Positions 1-7,006 of a stretch of 28,975 bases of DNA are shown in pieces. This DNA comes from a virus: positions 1 through 28,975 of the IMG/VR virus record IMGVR_UViG_3300021140_000029; one strand, given 5' to 3'. Below the pieces are notes generated by a model, which was not told where the DNA came from, ran no database searches, and saw only the letters and a program-made list of their open reading frames with translations. Numbering within the stretch: the stretch's first letter is position 1; each line of letters starts with the position of its first letter. Made by a program: the position numbers and the translations under genes.

Positions 1-99
1 CCCATGTTTATGCAGAAATTTTGCGTAGTCATGGGGTAGAATGGTTACTTTTTTGCCGTCATTCTGCCAAAAAACATCATCCACATTCTGCACCTCCTT
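1..99. repeat. Left copy of 99-bp terminal redundancy
   Basis: The first 99 bases are identical to bases 28877-28975. The repeat lies inside a continuous reading frame (the primase-helicase). A length of exactly 99 fits a k-mer overlap left when a circular or circularly permuted genome is assembled, so this is probably not a biological terminal repeat. Subtracting one copy gives a unit genome of 28,876 bp. Confidence 0.95.
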
Positions 100-1032
100 T
101 TTAACGCTCTCAATGATACCGCCATTCACTCCTAGTTGCTTCTGTATCTCATCTTCACTAATACCATCCTGGAGCTTTATCTTTACTTTCTTTACTGTAC
201 TGTTATCCTCAAAGTAACGGGTCCCAAAAGGTGCCTTTCTGTATGCGCTCCCTATTGTAACCATTATTTCATGCAAGGTAAAACCCTCCTGTTGATATTG
301 TTGCAGGTAATCCTTAGCCGCATACTCATCGACACCGTACTCAGCCATGCAACAGGCTACCTTGTATATCCAGTTATTTCTGCCTGCTGAAAAATTGCCA
401 TGATCAAAGCGCATGATTAAATCAATGATTCTATCCTCATTAGTAATAGCTAATACTGGGAGCTTCTCAGATACATGATAACCAACATCCTCAGAGATAT
501 CTGTATATATCTCGCAAAATTCATTGAGGTAGGCATCTGGATCGTAACTTTCAAAGCAAACCCTCGATACGTTACTATTGGCCGTATCAAAATAATCACT
601 TTGTATATACTGCTCGAATGCTTTAAACCTTCGTTTGTGCTCAAACTTATCTGACTCTGGTATCCTAATCACTACCTTGAGCCCATTACCAGATGGAGAG
701 GTAAATAGCATATAAACATACGGGCACTCCATGAGCCTCTTTCGTTCCTCCTGCTGTACCTTCTCATTAGGGTACTTATCAAAGTCCAGTATGCAAAGCC
801 CAGAATGGTTTACCAGGCCATCATCCTTCCGTTCATTGAAGGTACCATTAAACATTATGGCCATGAGCTGGTTCTTGCTTTCAGGATCTCCAGACCTTAC
901 CCGTTTAATTTTGGTAATGATATCAGGATTGCCTTGCTTTATCCTGTTGAATACTTCTAGAGCTGTGAGCTTAAATGGTGTTTCCTTACTATTAAATAGG
1001 CTTCGGAATACGCTTATAGTGGGGTTATACAT
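1..1032 (-). CDS. Primase-helicase, N-terminal part (BT4734-like primase domain; continues at 28975)
   Basis: The frame starts at an ATG at 1032 and runs without a stop off the left edge. It continues in frame at 28975 down to 27596, giving one protein of 770 aa. Residues 1-165 look like the BT4734/VirE N-terminal primase domain. The start resembles that family (YNPTISVFRSLFN), the likely metal-binding acids are in ILDFDKY (D83, D85), and SPSGNGLKVVIRI follows at 112-124. Residues 216-265 resemble a primase C-terminal (PriCT-2) helical domain. The protein should make primers and, through its C-terminal SF3 helicase, open the phage fork. The domain begins right after M1, which supports this start although the promoter lies only 7 nt upstream. 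The gene is the first of an early unit with the VRR-NUC nuclease behind it. Confidence 0.88.
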   Translation of the reverse strand, partial: MYNPTISVFRSLFNSKETPFKLTALEVFNRIKQGNPDIITKIKRVRSGDPESKNQLMAIMFNGTFNERKDDGLVNHSGLCILDFDKYPNEKVQQEERKRLMECPYVYMLFTSPSGNGLKVVIRIPESDKFEHKRRFKAFEQYIQSDYFDTANSNVSRVCFESYDPDAYLNEFCEIYTDISEDVGYHVSEKLPVLAITNEDRIIDLIMRFDHGNFSAGRNNWIYKVACCMAEYGVDEYAAKDYLQQYQQEGFTLHEIMVTIGSAYRKAPFGTRYFEDNSTVKKVKIKLQDGISEDEIQKQLGVNGGIIESVKKEVQNVDDVFWQNDGKKVTILPHDYAKFLHKHG

Positions 1033-1038
1033 AGAATA

Positions 1039-1068
1039 CAAAGTTAATTAATGACACAATACGGACAA
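1039..1068 (-). promoter_or_regulatory. Bacteroidota-type promoter for the primase-helicase
   Basis: On the minus strand TTG (1068-1066) is followed by 19 nt and TAACTTTG (1046-1039). This is a full match to the Bacteroidota housekeeping pattern TTG-N19-TAnnTTTG. The expected transcription start falls at about 1033-1035, just before the primase ATG at 1032, so the message would have almost no leader. Confidence 0.65.
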
Positions 1069-1070
1069 CA

Positions 1071-1240
1071 AATGTCGATAAATTTTTTTTATCGTCATGG
1101 CTATAAATCAATACAGGCTTACGTTTCAGCGATTTCATGACGATATGACGATAAAATTGCAAAAGTTTTAAAAAAAAAGTTACTCATATCTTAAGGGGGG
1201 TATATAAAGAGATTTGACACATCGTCATGATGTCATGACA
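1071..1240. promoter_or_regulatory. Candidate replication origin with DnaA-box-like repeats
   Basis: This gene-free stretch lies between the primase-helicase start and the DnaA-like gene's terminator. It holds five related 9-mers. TTATCGACA (minus, 1073-1081) differs from the DnaA box TTATCCACA at one base. TTATCGTCA occurs at 1089-1097 (plus) and 1146-1154 (minus). Variants are ATATCGTCA (minus, 1138-1146) and ACATCGTCA (plus, 1219-1227). The first two form an inverted repeat around a T-run. The perfect palindrome TGTCATGACA is at 1231-1240, and an A-rich run at about 1160-1180 could be the unwinding element. That it is an origin is inferred from the repeats and from its neighbours, primase-helicase and a DnaA-like protein. 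An operator region is the alternative. Confidence 0.55.
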
Positions 1241-1264
1241 AAAAAAGGGAGCCTTGACTCCCTT
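1238..1264 (-). terminator. Intrinsic terminator after the DnaA-like gene
   Basis: Read on the minus strand: a perfect 7-bp stem AAGGGAG/CTCCCTT (1264-1258 with 1251-1245), a 6-nt loop, then a run of seven T (1246-1240). It lies 22 nt beyond the stop codon of the DnaA-like gene and closes the 2364-1286 unit before the primase promoter. Confidence 0.85.
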
Positions 1265-1285
1265 CAATTATAACCCACATTATAA

Positions 1286-1738
1286 TTATGATGGGGTAAA
1301 GATACGACCAATTTCCTCACGTTGCATGACTTGTTCAATAGATGTTAACATCTTTGGAGAAAATACTCCCGTAATTGTGAGCCTTACCTCCTGATCATCC
1401 AGGTGCATGACCTTCACATCATAACTGTTTACATCCTCTCTGCTGTGGTTAATGAGCTCAGGCAATGGATATACAGCTCTGAGGTAATAAGGGTCTTTTT
1501 TCTTCCACCAGTACTCATGCTCCCGTATGCCGTGAATTACACTAGCATGGTTTTTTCCAAACATCCTGCCGATCATTGTGGTAGATAGGTGCCTACGTTT
1601 ATGCAGAAAATTGTACAGGAAAAAACGTTTAAAGGCTATTTCTGGGGTGCGTTTAGGTACATTCAATTGGTACTCCTCAATGATATCAATTATATCCTGG
1701 TTAAGGTCTGTTGCTAGTTTAAATCTCTCTTCGTTCAT
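1286..1738 (-). CDS. DnaA domain IV-like DNA-binding protein
   Basis: A 150-aa protein. Residues 28-80 resemble domain IV of the replication initiator DnaA: TPEIAFKRFFLYNFL is followed by LSTTMIGRMFGKNHASVIHG, close to the DnaA signature helix-turn-helix that reads the DnaA box. There is no AAA+ ATPase domain (no Walker A or B), so it cannot work as a full DnaA. The C-terminal 70 residues (VKVMHLDDQEVRLTITGVF) look like a small beta-rich domain that I do not recognise. Its gene ends about 45 nt from a cluster of DnaA-box-like repeats at 1073-1227. It may bind the phage origin, recruit host DnaA or the primase-helicase, or compete with host DnaA. A role as transcription regulator is also possible. 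Confidence 0.75.
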   Translation of the reverse strand: MNEERFKLATDLNQDIIDIIEEYQLNVPKRTPEIAFKRFFLYNFLHKRRHLSTTMIGRMFGKNHASVIHGIREHEYWWKKKDPYYLRAVYPLPELINHSREDVNSYDVKVMHLDDQEVRLTITGVFSPKMLTSIEQVMQREEIGRIFTPS

Positions 1739-1775
1739 ACCTTCTCAATTATAAAATGTCCTAATCTATGGGTGC

Positions 1776-1988
1776 CTAATCTATAGAGCTCTCTGGCTTT
1801 CCAGTTGGCAAGGGCTTCTGTTGGGAAGTCGTAACTTTCTCTGAGGCTTCCTCCTGCGTAATATAACAATCTAAACATTGGTATTTTGTTTTTAAAATTT
1901 GTAAATAAAGTTCTATGTTAAAAGAGCCACCCCTGTCATGGGGTAGGCTCTGCTTCCGCCACCATCTGGCCATCTCATATAAATTCAT
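1776..1988 (-). CDS. Small hypothetical protein, 70 aa
   Basis: I do not recognise it. The protein begins MNLYEMARWWRKQSL and has a helix-like middle with one Cys pair (CLDC, C38 and C41). Its hydrophilic tail is rich in Ser, Pro and Lys and is likely disordered. Its ATG overlaps the stop of the upstream 94-aa gene as ATGA (1988-1985), which indicates translational coupling. It precedes the DnaA-like gene by 37 nt in the same early unit. Confidence 0.6.
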   Translation of the reverse strand: MNLYEMARWWRKQSLPHDRGGSFNIELYLQILKTKYQCLDCYITQEEASEKVTTSQQKPLPTGKPESSID

Positions 1989-2269
1989 AATCCGCAGGTC
2001 CAGTGTTCATCCCACTCATGTACTCTCGAGCCATTGTCATAGCGGATACGTTGCTCATCAATTAGCTCCTGGAGCCAATAGTAAAGGCCTTCCATCTGTA
2101 CATCATTCAAGGTATATTCATCACCTTCAGAGGTTACTGCCTCCACATCATATACCTTGAAGCTCTGATCTCTGTACATTCTGAATTTAAATTCTCCAGA
2201 ATAATCATAGATTTCAAATTCAGCTTGAAATTCATTTCTTTCGCTGTCATCTGTTATATTGATCCACAT
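1985..2269 (-). CDS. Acidic hypothetical protein, 94 aa
   Basis: A small acidic protein rich in Asp, Glu and aromatic residues (MWINITDDSER, EIYDYSGEFKFRMYRD, EWDEHWTC). It has no membrane segment and no motif I recognise; the alternating pattern suggests a beta-sheet fold. The start overlaps the end of a 36-aa membrane peptide by 16 bp, and the stop is coupled (ATGA) to the next gene. Its place behind a host-type promoter at 2387-2415 suggests early expression. A role against host functions would be a guess. Confidence 0.65.
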   Translation of the reverse strand: MWINITDDSERNEFQAEFEIYDYSGEFKFRMYRDQSFKVYDVEAVTSEGDEYTLNDVQMEGLYYWLQELIDEQRIRYDNGSRVHEWDEHWTCGL

Positions 2270-2364
2270 ATCGAAAAAATTAAAGAGTAATACATTACGG
2301 CTGTCATGCCGACTAACACAATAAAGCTAAGCAAGCTGTTTACATAGGGGTCTTTCATAATCAT
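2254..2364 (-). CDS. Small single-span membrane protein, 36 aa
   Basis: The reading frame from ATG at 2364 to TAA at 2254 gives 36 residues. A short polar start (MIMKDPYVNS) is followed by one hydrophobic segment at about residues 11-33 (LLSFIVLVGMTAVMYYSLIF). An in-frame ATG at 2358 is an alternative start. It is the first frame behind the promoter at 2387-2415, with a leader of about 15 nt, and it overlaps the next gene by 16 bp. Function is unknown; it should sit in the inner membrane. Confidence 0.55.
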   Translation of the reverse strand: MIMKDPYVNSLLSFIVLVGMTAVMYYSLIFSICGSI

Positions 2365-2386
2365 TTGTTTTTGGGTTAATACTGTA

Positions 2387-2415
2387 CAAAGATATTAAAA
2401 GTTTCATATATGCAA
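2387..2415 (-). promoter_or_regulatory. Bacteroidota-type promoter for the DnaA-like early unit
   Basis: On the minus strand TTG (2415-2413), 18 nt, then TATCTTTG (2394-2387), matching TTG-N-TAnnTTTG. It lies in the 121-bp AT-rich gap after the DEDD exonuclease gene and would start transcription at about 2380, just ahead of the 36-aa membrane gene. I see no strong terminator hairpin in the rest of this gap (2416-2485). Confidence 0.65.
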
Positions 2416-2485
2416 AACTTTATGCACAAATTTTTACATTTTTTAACAAATTATTTTTGAAACCCTTGTAAAATAAAGGAATTAG

Positions 2486-3265
2486 CTAGAAAATATTTTT
2501 CTTTTTTCTGTAGATGTACTCCTGGTATTTGCCGAAAACCAATTGACTTAGCTTATTATAGCTGTTGCAATCCTTACATTTTACCCAATGGTGTACGGTG
2601 CCTGCTCTGGTTACTACCTTCTTATTATATTGGTAGTTAGTGCCTCCACATTCTACACATTCATACTTATCACCTCCATGCTGTACGGCATAATTGTGCT
2701 GAGGCAATGTATAGGCCTGTATCTTATTATATACCTTCTCAAGTACCTTTACATCCATCTTGCAATAGGCCACCATCTTATCCAGGGCCTGCTGATCTTT
2801 ACGGAAAACTATATCCTTCCATAGATCTAAGCCTCCAGTTTCCATCTTAGCGCCTACCTGTAGAAACTTAGCAATATAATCTAGTTTATTACTGTTAAAA
2901 TTAAAGTATTTTTTAGCCAGTTTAAGGGTATCAATGGTCTTAGGATGAGGCATAACATCAATACCATGAATTAGAGCTCGTGTACGTATCCATTTGAGGT
3001 CAAATCTATCCCCATTGTGAGCCACAATCTCATCCGCTTGAGCCAATAGTTTGGTAAATTCTTTGAGCATGGCCTTATCGCTCTGACTCTTTGACCAGGT
3101 TAGGCTATGGATCTCCTCCTCACCTTCCCACTTATAACAAATGCAAATGATGGCCCTCTCATGGATTATATCCTGAGGGTTTATATTGATATTGTACCCT
3201 GTTCTCCAGAATACCCCAACATTGAATGATGTCTCAATGTCGTAAAACAATCTTTTTCTTATCAT
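2486..3265 (-). CDS. DEDD-family 3'-5' exonuclease with C-terminal zinc ribbon
   Basis: A 259-aa protein with the RNase H-like fold of DnaQ-type exonucleases. Exo I is FYDIETS (D9, E11), Exo II is AHNGDRFDLKW (D86 or D89), and Exo III is YCKMDVKVL (Y167, D171). A zinc ribbon follows: CVEC at 203-206 and CKDC at 230-233. It should remove nucleotides from 3' ends, in replication proofreading, recombination or DNA degradation. A longer in-frame start exists at 3361, but I chose 3265 because MIRKRLFYDIET begins the domain there and its ATG overlaps the previous stop as ATGA. The gene sits oddly at the end of the lysis unit, away from the replication genes. Confidence 0.8.
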   Translation of the reverse strand: MIRKRLFYDIETSFNVGVFWRTGYNININPQDIIHERAIICICYKWEGEEEIHSLTWSKSQSDKAMLKEFTKLLAQADEIVAHNGDRFDLKWIRTRALIHGIDVMPHPKTIDTLKLAKKYFNFNSNKLDYIAKFLQVGAKMETGGLDLWKDIVFRKDQQALDKMVAYCKMDVKVLEKVYNKIQAYTLPQHNYAVQHGGDKYECVECGGTNYQYNKKVVTRAGTVHHWVKCKDCNSYNKLSQLVFGKYQEYIYRKKKNIF

Positions 3266-3726
3266 ATTTTTCTCCAAAGGGCCAGCCTGTCTAGTAGGCC
3301 TCCCTGCAATAGGTACGGTATTATTAAACCTATGATTAAACCAACAACAAAAGGCCACCATCTGGTGCGGTACTTTACCTCTTTAACTGCTGCTGCTTTT
3401 GCCTGCTCTCTAATTACTTTTACTTCTGTAGCTCCTTTGATTTTCTCAATCTTTACCCTCTCTTTATATTCAATGCGGGTCTGCCATTTTGTTTTAGGTA
3501 TCTCAACAGTTTTGAAATTTATTACCGTATCGCGATATGCGATATACTTCTCATATACAATGGTATCATTCTGAATAACAGGGAAGCTATCCACCTTCAG
3601 CACCTGGATAGTATCACTAGCCTGCTCAATTTTAAGGCCATTAGCTAGGGCTCTCTTGTAATGATACTGCGCTCTCTTAGGAGCTGAGCAGGATATCAAT
3701 AATATTAAAGGTATCAGGTATCTCAT
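3262..3726 (-). CDS. Unimolecular spanin (u-spanin) lipoprotein
   Basis: A 154-aa protein. Its N-terminus (MRYLIPLILLISC) is a lipoprotein signal with a lipobox ending in Cys13. Near the C-terminus there is a membrane segment, WWPFVVGLIIGLIIPYLL, followed by a short charged tail. A charged, extended central part links them. An outer-membrane lipid anchor plus a C-terminal inner-membrane span is the topology of u-spanins such as T1 gp11, which fuse the two membranes in the last step of lysis. The start at 3726 (not 3783) is chosen because it opens the signal peptide and overlaps the endolysin stop as ATGA. It directly follows holin and endolysin genes and supports a Gram-negative host. Confidence 0.78.
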   Translation of the reverse strand: MRYLIPLILLISCSAPKRAQYHYKRALANGLKIEQASDTIQVLKVDSFPVIQNDTIVYEKYIAYRDTVINFKTVEIPKTKWQTRIEYKERVKIEKIKGATEVKVIREQAKAAAVKEVKYRTRWWPFVVGLIIGLIIPYLLQGGLLDRLALWRKI

Positions 3727-4316
3727 ATCTCGAGTAAAGTATAACTGAAGCAATTGCCGTGAATTTTCGCAGCTTTCTTGCAAATGAACATGAAGGTTTC
3801 GAAGTCCTTAACCCTCTTGAATACCTGGCACCCTTCGCTCCAGTTCTCTACCCATGTGCTATCTGTTCCTGCTTTGTGGATGTTTATGCCAAAGATACCT
3901 TTATCGGTTTTCACCTCATCAAATTTTAAATCCTTATTGCCATCCCTCCATACAGTAACCTCTCCGAGCCTCTGGCATAATGCATCATATTTGCCCTGGT
4001 GTTTATCGATTTTCCACGTTGCTCTGTATTGACCAGGAACCAATCTAGCCACGCCTTTGGCATTATGAAACTGCTGTACTCCCTTTTTACCCGGGTCCGT
4101 GGTTGCGTTCCAACAGAAAAAATTCCAGTTACCTAGGCTATCTTTATAGGTTATGGTAATATAATCATCAAATACATTCGTAACCTTATCAGCTATGGAT
4201 GGAGCATTGTTGCGGATGCCTACTATATTGACATCATACCCCTTATTAGCCGTATCCTCAAACCATTTATATCCTTTCTCCTTAACTATTCGCTCGATCT
4301 GTTCTCTTGTGTACAT
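3723..4316 (-). CDS. Endolysin-like protein with YkuD-like catalytic motif
   Basis: A 197-aa protein in the lysis cassette. The C-terminal half has GIFGINIHKAG (His147) and, 12 residues later, WSEGCQVF (Ser160, Cys163). This resembles the His...[ST]-x-G-C active site of L,D-transpeptidases (YkuD fold). The N-terminal 20 residues form a helix-like segment (REQIERIVKEKGYKW). There is no signal peptide or membrane span, so it should reach the wall through the holin. It is probably a peptidoglycan-cleaving enzyme that uses the catalytic Cys; the exact bond cannot be read from sequence. The gene overlaps the holin by 31 bp and the spanin by 4 bp. Confidence 0.7.
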   Translation of the reverse strand: MYTREQIERIVKEKGYKWFEDTANKGYDVNIVGIRNNAPSIADKVTNVFDDYITITYKDSLGNWNFFCWNATTDPGKKGVQQFHNAKGVARLVPGQYRATWKIDKHQGKYDALCQRLGEVTVWRDGNKDLKFDEVKTDKGIFGINIHKAGTDSTWVENWSEGCQVFKRVKDFETFMFICKKAAKIHGNCFSYTLLEI

Positions 4317-4771
4317 ATCTCATCTGTATTATTCTTAATCTCCTTCACTCTATTGAATAGCCTCTTAGCACTATCCCATAGATCTAGGCCTCTCACTGCC
4401 TTATAGTTTTCATTGATACTTATTACCTCAATAGATACCAGGATCAATGCCACTATCTTAGTGAGGAGTAAATCTATTGAAAAAAACTTTATAATGATAC
4501 CATTGAGGATGAAATAATCAATGAGATAAAATAAAATAACAGTTATCTCATAGAGTGCCATCTTACTAGCAATCGATGAAAATAATCTACTACTGAATGG
4601 CACCTTGTTTTTTCTACTCTTCCAGATGCCTGTGATGGTATCTAATGAAATAGCAAAACCAATTAAAAATAATAGCCCCCATATAGGCATAAAAAACGCC
4701 ATGATTGTTGCTATTAATGCAGGCCACTTTGCCTGGATTGTTGTGAGTAATATGCTGAGCTGTGCCCTCAC
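4286..4771 (-). CDS. Holin (phage_holin_4-like)
   Basis: A 161-aa membrane protein with about three to four hydrophobic segments (about residues 18-45, 70-95 and 100-120). It contains the family-like stretches GFAISLDTITGIWKSRK and SIEVISINENYKAVRGL, followed by a charged cytoplasmic tail. Proteins of this type form inner-membrane lesions that release endolysin at a set time. The ATG at 4771 overlaps the stop of the upstream connector gene as ATGA, and the tail overlaps the endolysin start by 31 bp. Confidence 0.75.
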   Translation of the reverse strand: MRAQLSILLTTIQAKWPALIATIMAFFMPIWGLLFLIGFAISLDTITGIWKSRKNKVPFSSRLFSSIASKMALYEITVILFYLIDYFILNGIIIKFFSIDLLLTKIVALILVSIEVISINENYKAVRGLDLWDSAKRLFNRVKEIKNNTDEICTQENRSSE

Positions 4772-5334
4772 AGAATTAAGATGCTGTTATTGTAGCCATT
4801 CTCTCGGAAGTTACCACATAATCCTGTGCAGGTTGTGGTCCATTCGTTGATGCATGAGCAATGATTGAACATTGGCCGTAGGTCTGTATCAGTATTCGCA
4901 GCAGATGTAAAGATCGGGAATAGTGCCTTGTTAGCCAGGAGCCATCTGATAAGACGTTGCTCAAAAAAACTGGCTTTCTGTGCATAGTGCTCCATGCCGA
5001 AGGCTACCTCACTACGGGATACACTAGCAGAATAATCTCCGTTTTGAGTTTGTAGGCCCTTGTTCTTTAATTGGTAGGTCAATCCAAATACGGCATCCTC
5101 TGCGGACCTCCATGCAATGACTGGCTGTATAAATTCTACCAAATCAATTTCATCATTGGTTAAGGTCTGAGCATTGTAGGCTGTCAATAGATGATTATAG
5201 AATACAGTTCCCAGGATAGGCTGTATTCTCAATGCCGATTGAGTTGCAATGTATGGAGTTACATCTGTTACATCCACATTAGCAGTTATCGGGGTATTTG
5301 TTTTAAGGTAATTTTCGGTAATAAAATATAACAT
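4768..5334 (-). CDS. Putative head-tail connector protein
   Basis: A 188-aa protein directly after the portal, overlapping it by one base (TAATG). It begins MLYFITENYLKTNTPITANVDV and is largely helical, with a conserved-looking middle part (FIQPVIAWRSAEDAVFGLTYQLKNKG). A small Cys cluster lies near the end (CSC, CTGLC). It resembles the DUF6712 type of protein found beside portal genes in Bacteroidota phages, where a head-completion or adaptor role is presumed. The assignment rests on position and general character more than on a motif. Confidence 0.55.
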   Translation of the reverse strand: MLYFITENYLKTNTPITANVDVTDVTPYIATQSALRIQPILGTVFYNHLLTAYNAQTLTNDEIDLVEFIQPVIAWRSAEDAVFGLTYQLKNKGLQTQNGDYSASVSRSEVAFGMEHYAQKASFFEQRLIRWLLANKALFPIFTSAANTDTDLRPMFNHCSCINEWTTTCTGLCGNFRENGYNNSILIL

Positions 5335-6653
5335 TATACAATGGGTTGTGATGCTGCTGCACCTTGTGTTACATCTCCTCCCTCTATTGGCGGTAAGGAT
5401 GCCAGAGCTCGTATCTCGTTAATGGTCATGGTCTCAAGTACCTTAGTAGCTACCAATGGGCTTAGGCTATTGAGTGCATCATTTGTTTTGCTTGTATCCT
5501 CCTCCAGCTCCACGATGGTCTCATTGATTATCTGGAAGTTATTAATAGTAAATTCTGCAGGGATTCTAGCAATAGATATCAGCTCGTTAAATATTGTTGT
5601 AATCTGATTGCGGAGCTCCATTACCACGTTTTTCTCGAATATAATGTATGCCTGCTTAATATCGGAACCATTACCCAGAGCTCCTGCCGTACGGATACCC
5701 ATGAGAATAGGGTCAATGGTATGAGCAAAACAGATTTGCTCAGTATTCAATTGAGAGGCCTCAAGAAATAGCTTGTCATTGTTGTTATTTGGAAGGGCCT
5801 CTATCTTAGGAAGCTGGTCCTGGCTATTGGCAAAGAAAGCCACGGCCTTACCAGCATTGGCTGCACCCTTAAGCCTGTCGATGGTTTCCTTTATCATGTG
5901 CTTCTCCTCCTCTGACTGTGGTCGTTTGGGGAACATCATAGCAAAGGATGGGAAAACGCTATTTTGAATGTTACTCTTTGCGAAATAGGAAAGATCACCA
6001 CTCAGAAATGCAAAATTTAAAGCACTTGTATAGGTAGGTAGCGGATAGTAATCCTGACCCATCGATTTTATCTCATAGCAATAGAGCTGATATTCATCGG
6101 TACAGGTGATGTGGTAGGGTTTAATCTCTCGTATATCAATACGGGTGCTCCAGTCATCACATAGATAGTACATCTTTCTATCCCTAGATACCCTTACTTT
6201 TTCAGGGCTGATGTTTTCAATCTTAGTTAGCTTCCGTTTTTTATCAAAACATAATTTAAAGTAAACCCGATTATGTAGAATGAGCTGTTTTGTTGTCGCT
6301 TTTACAATGTGTTTAAGATTGATTTTTTTCTCAAAGGTATAGAGCTCTAGTTTTTCTTGAGCTGTCATTTTATCCGTACTCAATGCAAAGCCTCCACCAA
6401 TAACTGCATTGGTTTTGTAATCCACAATGGCACCATGCAACGGGGAGCTGTAATACATTTGATTTAATAGCTCTGGATATAATCCATCCGTACCAAATCT
6501 TACCTCCTTATTGGTATCATACCTACCATTCACATAGGGTAGGGTTAAATTGCCACGGCCTACTGGAAGAAATGGAGTAGAAAATGATTGATACCCTTCG
6601 ACTACTTCGGGTCCTTTTGATTTGCTTTTAAAGATGTCGTTATACCATGCCAT
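5334..6653 (-). CDS. Portal protein
   Basis: A 439-aa protein with the length and layout of a siphophage portal. It has an N-terminal region (PYVNGRYDTNKEVRFGTDGLYPELLNQMYYSSPLHGAI), an early hydrophobic turn (AVIGGGFAL), a middle domain (INLKHIVKATTKQLILHNRVYFKLCF), and a C-terminal helical part that includes GIRTAGALGNGSDIKQAYIIFEKNV. The portal ring is the DNA channel and motor docking site at one vertex. A longer start at 6686 is open, but ATG 6653 (MAWYNDIFKSK) lies one base after the previous stop and begins the usual portal N-terminus. Confidence 0.85.
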   Translation of the reverse strand: MAWYNDIFKSKSKGPEVVEGYQSFSTPFLPVGRGNLTLPYVNGRYDTNKEVRFGTDGLYPELLNQMYYSSPLHGAIVDYKTNAVIGGGFALSTDKMTAQEKLELYTFEKKINLKHIVKATTKQLILHNRVYFKLCFDKKRKLTKIENISPEKVRVSRDRKMYYLCDDWSTRIDIREIKPYHITCTDEYQLYCYEIKSMGQDYYPLPTYTSALNFAFLSGDLSYFAKSNIQNSVFPSFAMMFPKRPQSEEEKHMIKETIDRLKGAANAGKAVAFFANSQDQLPKIEALPNNNNDKLFLEASQLNTEQICFAHTIDPILMGIRTAGALGNGSDIKQAYIIFEKNVVMELRNQITTIFNELISIARIPAEFTINNFQIINETIVELEEDTSKTNDALNSLSPLVATKVLETMTINEIRALASLPPIEGGDVTQGAAASQPIV

Positions 6654-6654
6654 A

Positions 6655-7005
6655 TTAATCGTATATTGAGTTGCCTGCTGGACCACTTACTACCATTCTG
6701 CCCTCCTCAATGACTACGCCTGTAGTTTGCGCTATGGATAAGGGTAAAACAAAAGGGTTATTACTCTCGTATACCTGATAAGTAAATTGGCCCTGTATCA
6801 ATGAGATATCTGTAGGCTCATTGAGGCTAAATAAATTGTATCTCTCTGGATAGGCACTTGTATCAGGTGCCGTAAATAATTGAGGGGTACTTGTTGTATT
6901 CATTTCATTGGTGAACACAAACAAATAATGAGGATTTGCCACCGTTGTAACCTCTGATAAGGTCAATACGATTTGATTAACCACCCCTTGCTCTAGATAG
7001 ATCAT
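6655..7005 (-). CDS. Small beta-rich structural protein, first gene of the portal-lysis block
   Basis: A 116-aa protein I cannot name. It looks all-beta: MIYLEQGVVNQIVLTLSE, HYLFVFTNEM, YNLFSLNEPTDISLIQGQFTYQVYES, then VVIEEGRMVVSG near the end. It is probably a minor virion or neck protein, because it lies between the tail tube-like gene and the portal. Its ATG follows one copy of the putative late promoter (7007-7036) by one base, and a terminator stands just upstream, so it probably begins its own transcript. Confidence 0.6.
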   Translation of the reverse strand: MIYLEQGVVNQIVLTLSEVTTVANPHYLFVFTNEMNTTSTPQLFTAPDTSAYPERYNLFSLNEPTDISLIQGQFTYQVYESNNPFVLPLSIAQTTGVVIEEGRMVVSGPAGNSIYD

Positions 7006-7006
7006 A

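Noticed and set aside
1-99. Biological direct terminal repeat
   Set aside because: Exactly 99 bp within a coding frame fits an assembly k-mer overlap better.
731-1051. Plus-strand ORF of 106 aa
   Set aside because: It lies opposite the primase-helicase N-terminus, whose domain sequence is clear; it is an antisense shadow.
2440-2485. Terminator after the DEDD exonuclease
   Set aside because: Only a 4-bp stem (CCTT/AAGG) is seen, with no T-run directly behind it.
4776-4985. Second minus-strand ORF of 69 aa near the connector gene
   Set aside because: It lies wholly inside the connector frame in another register and shows no start signal or domain.
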